From Bacteroidales bacterium (GTDB lineage: Bacteria; Bacteroidota; Bacteroidia; Bacteroidales; UBA7960), in NCBI GenBank assembly GCA_007122745.1, contig SKTA01000071.1, positions 1 to 36,157 on the forward strand: a stretch of DNA of 36,157 bases. The letters run 5' to 3'. A program made the position numbers and the translations under genes. The notes beneath the pieces were generated by a model that ran no database searches, was not told the DNA's origin, and saw nothing but the letters and a program-made list of their open reading frames with translations. Below, in pieces: positions 32,467 to 36,157 of this stretch. Position 1 is the stretch's first letter; every line of letters begins with the position of its first letter.

Positions 32467-34050
32467 TTACTCGATTGTAAAAGACAGGGCGCCGAGGTTT
32501 CTTTCTCTTCCATCAGGGCCAGGTCGTGTTATAATATCTGTAAATGTAACGGATTGTCCGCTTCTCGCATTATTAATCAGTAAAACCATTTCGCTGGTCA
32601 GGGTGTTGCCGCTTTCCTGCCTTTCCCGTCTGATCTCCCCGGCTCTTTCGGTAATCATTTCGAAGCGAGCCACCTCATACCGCAGGTCAAACACAAAGTC
32701 TTCTGCCATTCTTGCTTCGATAATGGTTTGTGGTCTTGTAAGAAGCTGCCGTGGGATCCTTCCGCTCCTTTGGCCTGCAATGTAGGCGGTCGGGTCTGGG
32801 TTTCTTAGCACCCTGAATGGTGTTACAGCCATGGTTTCCAAACGGTCGCCAACCCGGGCCCTTACTGTAATGTTTACTTCGCGGACTTCAGGATCTACAT
32901 TTACGATGTAGCTTCCGTCTCTTTGTCTTGTCAGGGTACCTCCTCTTGATATTTCCGGAACCAGGTTTTCGCTTGGAACGCCGCTTGCTGCAATGGATAC
33001 AGGGTTTTCGAGGCCGGCATAGAAAACATTCATTCTTGTGGGTGATACTGTTGCCATTGGAGATTCAACAGTATATTGTGTTCTGAAGGGGTGAGACGTT
33101 TCGACGCCGGCTGGCGATCTTACTACGATCCTGCCATTAACGGTATGTGTGCCGGCAGATCTTGCTGCAAGCCGCAGGCGGCCTATGCCGTCGCTAACAG
33201 GTATTCTGCCGATACCATCAACGAAAACTTCAGGGTCCTGGCGTGTATCGATGGCGGCCACAAAAACATCCGCTTCAAACTGCCCTCCCTGCATAACGAT
33301 TCTGCTCTCCGGAACGATCCTTGCGCTTACTTCATCAAAACGGAACTGTCCGGCGTGGATCAGGTCATAAAGCATGCTGATTGCATCGAACTGTGCGTTG
33401 CGTATCTCTGTGACCATCCGGCTCAGGTTTGTTGCCACGGCAACGGAAATGACACGTTCAAAATTGTATGTTTGCCAGTCGACACTGGAGCCTCCTCTGT
33501 CGAATGGGCCATCTGTATCGAGTCCAAGCTTAACGCTTTGGTTGTGTAATGCAAGGATACTGTCAATCTCAGATTTAAAGTTTTCTATCATTGTCCTGAG
33601 TGTGTGCGCGCGGGTGCCGGTGCCACCGGAATAACCACCCTCCTCCATCCAGAACCTTGTCGACCGACTGTAATTGTCTTTCTGCCTCAGGTCGATCAGG
33701 TCAAGTGTATCTGCTTCTTCAAAATCTATGTTGTTCAACATGGCAATCATAAGTGTTCTGTTGGTCATAACGTAACTGACCATGGAGTCTGCAAGCTCTT
33801 TAACATAGAGGGCTTGCCCATGATAAGGAAATACATGTTCTTCGGAAAAGTTTTGCACCTGTGCATTGAAGTCATCATAGATCATATCCACCTTCATCTC
33901 AAAATTTTGATTGGTCTCCTGGATACCCCTGTCAATCAAAGGGAATGAATCAAGGACCTCCACAGACACGTTGAGGGCCATCAGTGCAAGGAAGATCAGA
34001 TACATCAGTCCGATCAGTTTTTGTCTGGGGGTTTGTTTTCCTCCTGCCAT
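32467..34050 (-). CDS. gldM: GldM/PorM, periplasmic shaft of the type IX motor
   Basis: 527 residues, the expected length. One N-terminal membrane helix (about 11-30; KLIGLMYLIFLALMALNVSV) is followed by a long periplasmic part: a helical bundle domain (about 35-225) and then beta domains (about 225-527) including MATVSPTRMNVFYAGLENPVSI and, at the end, TSEMVLLINNARSGQSVTFTDI. GldM dimers span the periplasm and pass the rotation of GldL to the GldKN ring. It lies between gldL (62-bp gap) and gldN (28-bp gap) in conserved order. Confidence 0.96.
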   Translation of the reverse strand: MAGGKQTPRQKLIGLMYLIFLALMALNVSVEVLDSFPLIDRGIQETNQNFEMKVDMIYDDFNAQVQNFSEEHVFPYHGQALYVKELADSMVSYVMTNRTLMIAMLNNIDFEEADTLDLIDLRQKDNYSRSTRFWMEEGGYSGGTGTRAHTLRTMIENFKSEIDSILALHNQSVKLGLDTDGPFDRGGSSVDWQTYNFERVISVAVATNLSRMVTEIRNAQFDAISMLYDLIHAGQFRFDEVSARIVPESRIVMQGGQFEADVFVAAIDTRQDPEVFVDGIGRIPVSDGIGRLRLAARSAGTHTVNGRIVVRSPAGVETSHPFRTQYTVESPMATVSPTRMNVFYAGLENPVSIAASGVPSENLVPEISRGGTLTRQRDGSYIVNVDPEVREVNITVRARVGDRLETMAVTPFRVLRNPDPTAYIAGQRSGRIPRQLLTRPQTIIEARMAEDFVFDLRYEVARFEMITERAGEIRRERQESGNTLTSEMVLLINNARSGQSVTFTDIITRPGPDGRERNLGALSFTIE

Positions 34051-34112
34051 AATTTGGGTTGTATCTTAAGTCAAAAGCTGTTACTAATAATATAGATTAA
34101 TTAGCCCAATGA

Positions 34113-35006
34113 CTATCTGTTTACATTAAAATTCATTGCAGAGAGCATGTTGCCATATACACTGTTCAGGCTCTTGATGTTCTCTGTAAGCCGTGCCATC
34201 TCGTCCTTATATTGCTGTGCTGTTGCAGCAGAACTACTGAGCTGATCTGTAATGACGCCAACTGCTTCTTCATGCCTTTTTGTAACTTCGGTTTGATTAG
34301 TTGCAGCTTTCATTTGGAGCTCGTATGCCGTGTTAAGCGCTGTAAGGCTTTTGGTCATTTCCTCGGAGGCATAAATGTTGTCCTTGGCTTTTGTAGCTGT
34401 TTCCTTATAGGAATCACTGATGTCGTTCAGTGAATGTACGGCACTTTTCAAACTTGTGTTGTATTCTTCAGACAGACTTAAATCCTGCTTCAGGTATTCT
34501 GCTTTATTTTTGTAGGACTGGCTCAAATCAAGGACAGATTTGGATGCGGTTTCCATGTTCTGAATGTATTGATTGGTTGCAATTGTTGCATTTGAAAGGT
34601 CTGCCAATCGTGCCGCATTGTCGCTAAGGTTTCGCAAACCGCGTCCCAGCCTGTTGATCAGCTCCGGTCCAATGTCAGCTTCTTCCATCAGTTTGTCCAG
34701 GTTGGAAGAAAGGGTAATGTTTTGTGTGCCACCGGCAACCATTGTTCTTTCGCGGGAAATAGTTTCGGTTGGCTCTAATCCGGCAAGTTCGGGATACACC
34801 AGGCTCCAGTCAGGTTCTTCCGGAACGTGTTCAAATGCAGAAAAGAAGAAAACAATGGCTTCTACACCCATGCCTACAACAAGTGCCTCATCAGCAAACG
34901 GCCAGTGCATGATCTTGAAAAGGGCACCGATAATCACCAATGATGCTCCCCATCCGTACAATCTGGACATAAAAAGTTTCCAGGTTCTGTTTTGTGCAAA
35001 TTTCAT
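34113..35006 (-). CDS. gldL: GldL/PorL, inner-membrane motor protein of type IX secretion
   Basis: 297 residues. Two membrane helices lie near the N-terminus (about 16-33 and 41-58), followed by a long cytoplasmic helical tail (about 100-297) with many coiled-coil heptads. The first helix carries Lys31 (GALFKIMH) and the second Glu49 (GVEAIVFFFSAFE), matching the conserved membrane Lys and Glu that are tied to proton-driven rotation in the Flavobacterium protein. The length is closer to Porphyromonas PorL than to the shorter Flavobacterium GldL. It lies 36 bp after gldK. Confidence 0.95.
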   Translation of the reverse strand: MKFAQNRTWKLFMSRLYGWGASLVIIGALFKIMHWPFADEALVVGMGVEAIVFFFSAFEHVPEEPDWSLVYPELAGLEPTETISRERTMVAGGTQNITLSSNLDKLMEEADIGPELINRLGRGLRNLSDNAARLADLSNATIATNQYIQNMETASKSVLDLSQSYKNKAEYLKQDLSLSEEYNTSLKSAVHSLNDISDSYKETATKAKDNIYASEEMTKSLTALNTAYELQMKAATNQTEVTKRHEEAVGVITDQLSSSAATAQQYKDEMARLTENIKSLNSVYGNMLSAMNFNVNR

Positions 35007-35042
35007 TTTTAGTTGATTTAGGTTTAAACAAACTTCTTTTTC

Positions 35043-36157
35043 TTAATATACGTTTGATGCGCCTCTGCGACCATCGCCCGGGTCCCGGCCGGGGAAGGTC
35101 TGAATGCTTCGAAAGCCGATATGTGATGTTGCTGTATCCTGGTACTCATAAGATCTTGTGCTTACCTGAAGGAAATAACCGATGTCCTTCCATGAGCCAC
35201 CGCGAACAACTTTGCGCTTCAAGGTTGGTGGATCATCTGGGCTTGCATTATACTCATAATCCGGATTCATGTCAGACATTTGATAGTAATAAGATTCACT
35301 GTATGCTGTTCTGGTCCACTCCGCTACGTTCCCAGCCATGTCATAAAGGCCATAGTCGTTGGGGGGGTAATATCCTGCAACAATTGGGTAAAGGCCTCCG
35401 GTATGCGTGTATCTTCCTCTTTGTGGTTTAAAGTTTGCCAGGAAGCAACCCTCCCCATCATATACGTAGGGGCCACCCCAGGGGTAAGGACTTAAATGGC
35501 GCCCCCCGCGAGCTGCATACTCCCACTGTGCTTCCGTAGGCAGTTCAAACTTATGTGAAAAAGGTTGGTTTTCACTGGCAAGATAGCTGTTAAGGTATTC
35601 AGTGCGCCATGAATTAAATGCCTTGGCTTGATTCCAATCCACACCAACTACCGGATAATGGTCATAGGTGGGATGCCAGAAATACATTTCTGTCATCGGT
35701 TCATTGTAAGAGTAGGTAAAGTCCCTGATCCACACAAGGGTGTCCGGGTAAACAGGAACTGTATTTTGGGATACCAGGTCTTGCCTTGAAACATTAAGGT
35801 CCCTGGCAGCTTTATGCAGGTCGATGGTGAAATAGGAGTAAATGAGTTGGCGGGTGTCAATTTCCCTGCGACCGAAAAAGCGTTCATCCTCTCTCAGAAA
35901 CATCTGTTCCAGCACCTCCCTTTCCTCTTCACCATCCCAGTGAATCCTTCTGGGTCCACCATCTCTTGGCCACCGGATTAAAGGCTCATCAAGGAGGAAC
36001 CCTTCGTCATCCTCCAGAATACCGTAATCTTCAAGTTCAGGAATGGCCATGGCCTCCTGAGCAAGAAGTTTTCTGGCTATTGAATCCCGTACCCAAAAAA
36101 CAAACTGGCGATACTGGTTGTTTGTAATTTCCGTTTCATCCATATAGAAAGCTGACA
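35043..36157 (-). CDS. gldK: GldK/PorK, outer-membrane lipoprotein of type IX secretion, 5' end outside the window
   Basis: About 371 residues are visible. The frame stays open to the right edge (SAFYMDETEITNNQYRQFVFW), so the signal peptide and N-terminus are missing; the ATG at 36143 is internal. It is built on a formylglycine-generating-enzyme-like fold: DETEITNNQYRQFV, ELPTEAQWEYAARGG, YDMAGNVAEWTRTAY, KRKVVRGGSWKD and IGFRSIQTFPG. In GldK the fold is structural, not catalytic. GldK forms the outer-membrane-attached ring with GldN. It heads the visible part of the gldK-L-M-N operon; its promoter and any porP-like gene upstream lie outside the window. Confidence 0.95.
   Translation of the reverse strand, partial: SAFYMDETEITNNQYRQFVFWVRDSIARKLLAQEAMAIPELEDYGILEDDEGFLLDEPLIRWPRDGGPRRIHWDGEEEREVLEQMFLREDERFFGRREIDTRQLIYSYFTIDLHKAARDLNVSRQDLVSQNTVPVYPDTLVWIRDFTYSYNEPMTEMYFWHPTYDHYPVVGVDWNQAKAFNSWRTEYLNSYLASENQPFSHKFELPTEAQWEYAARGGRHLSPYPWGGPYVYDGEGCFLANFKPQRGRYTHTGGLYPIVAGYYPPNDYGLYDMAGNVAEWTRTAYSESYYYQMSDMNPDYEYNASPDDPPTLKRKVVRGGSWKDIGYFLQVSTRSYEYQDTATSHIGFRSIQTFPGRDPGDGRRGASNVY

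Noticed and set aside
33076..33549. 157-codon plus-strand open frame
   Set aside because: Antisense to gldM, which is complete and of normal length.
35043..36157. Functional formylglycine-generating enzyme
   Set aside because: The fold is related, but the place upstream of gldL-gldM-gldN and the overall sequence identify GldK, which is structural.

Overview
The window comes from a member of the Bacteroidota, probably a Bacteroidales-like lineage. The evidence is a gldK-gldL-gldM-gldN set (the core of the type IX secretion and gliding apparatus), large secreted proteins with choice-of-anchor J, lamin-tail and type IX C-terminal sorting domains, a FISUMP protein, and promoters of the Bacteroidota form TTTG...TAnnTTTG. 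No rRNA, tRNA, CRISPR array, insertion sequence or phage gene is visible. Most of the window is ordinary, densely packed chromosome.

Left part (1-8.2 kb): the 5' part of an unrecognised lipoprotein gene (minus strand); a two-gene encapsulin operon (encapsulated ferritin-like cargo, then shell protein) behind a strong promoter that sits in a perfect 9-bp inverted repeat; a modular type IX cargo protein; a FISUMP protein; and a full-length MscS-type mechanosensitive channel (minus strand).

Centre left (8.2-14.1 kb): the most unusual locus. A 1726-residue protein joins a cation-chloride cotransporter (SLC12/CCC type) to about 700 residues of helical sequence, a P-loop ATPase and a C-terminal winged helix. 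Its stop codon overlaps the start of a small MscS-like membrane protein with an atypical pore helix. The larger MscS lies just upstream in the opposite orientation, so three probable ion-flux and osmotic-stress genes sit together.

Centre (14.1-28.3 kb): mostly housekeeping genes. These are a polyprenyl diphosphate synthase, glycyl-tRNA synthetase, a lipid/diacylglycerol kinase-like protein and aspartate-semialdehyde dehydrogenase (all minus); a secreted lamin-tail protein (plus); a ComF-type phosphoribosyltransferase (minus); an unknown membrane-anchored coiled-coil protein and pheT (plus); then a minus-strand rbfA - methyltransferase - LolC/E-type permease operon.

Right part (28.4-36.2 kb): class I and class II fumarases lie in tandem, each followed by a clear hairpin terminator. 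The second terminator is symmetric and also ends the opposing gldKLMN operon, which runs off the right edge inside gldK. The window therefore holds both the type IX motor/core genes and at least one clear substrate (2932-5172).
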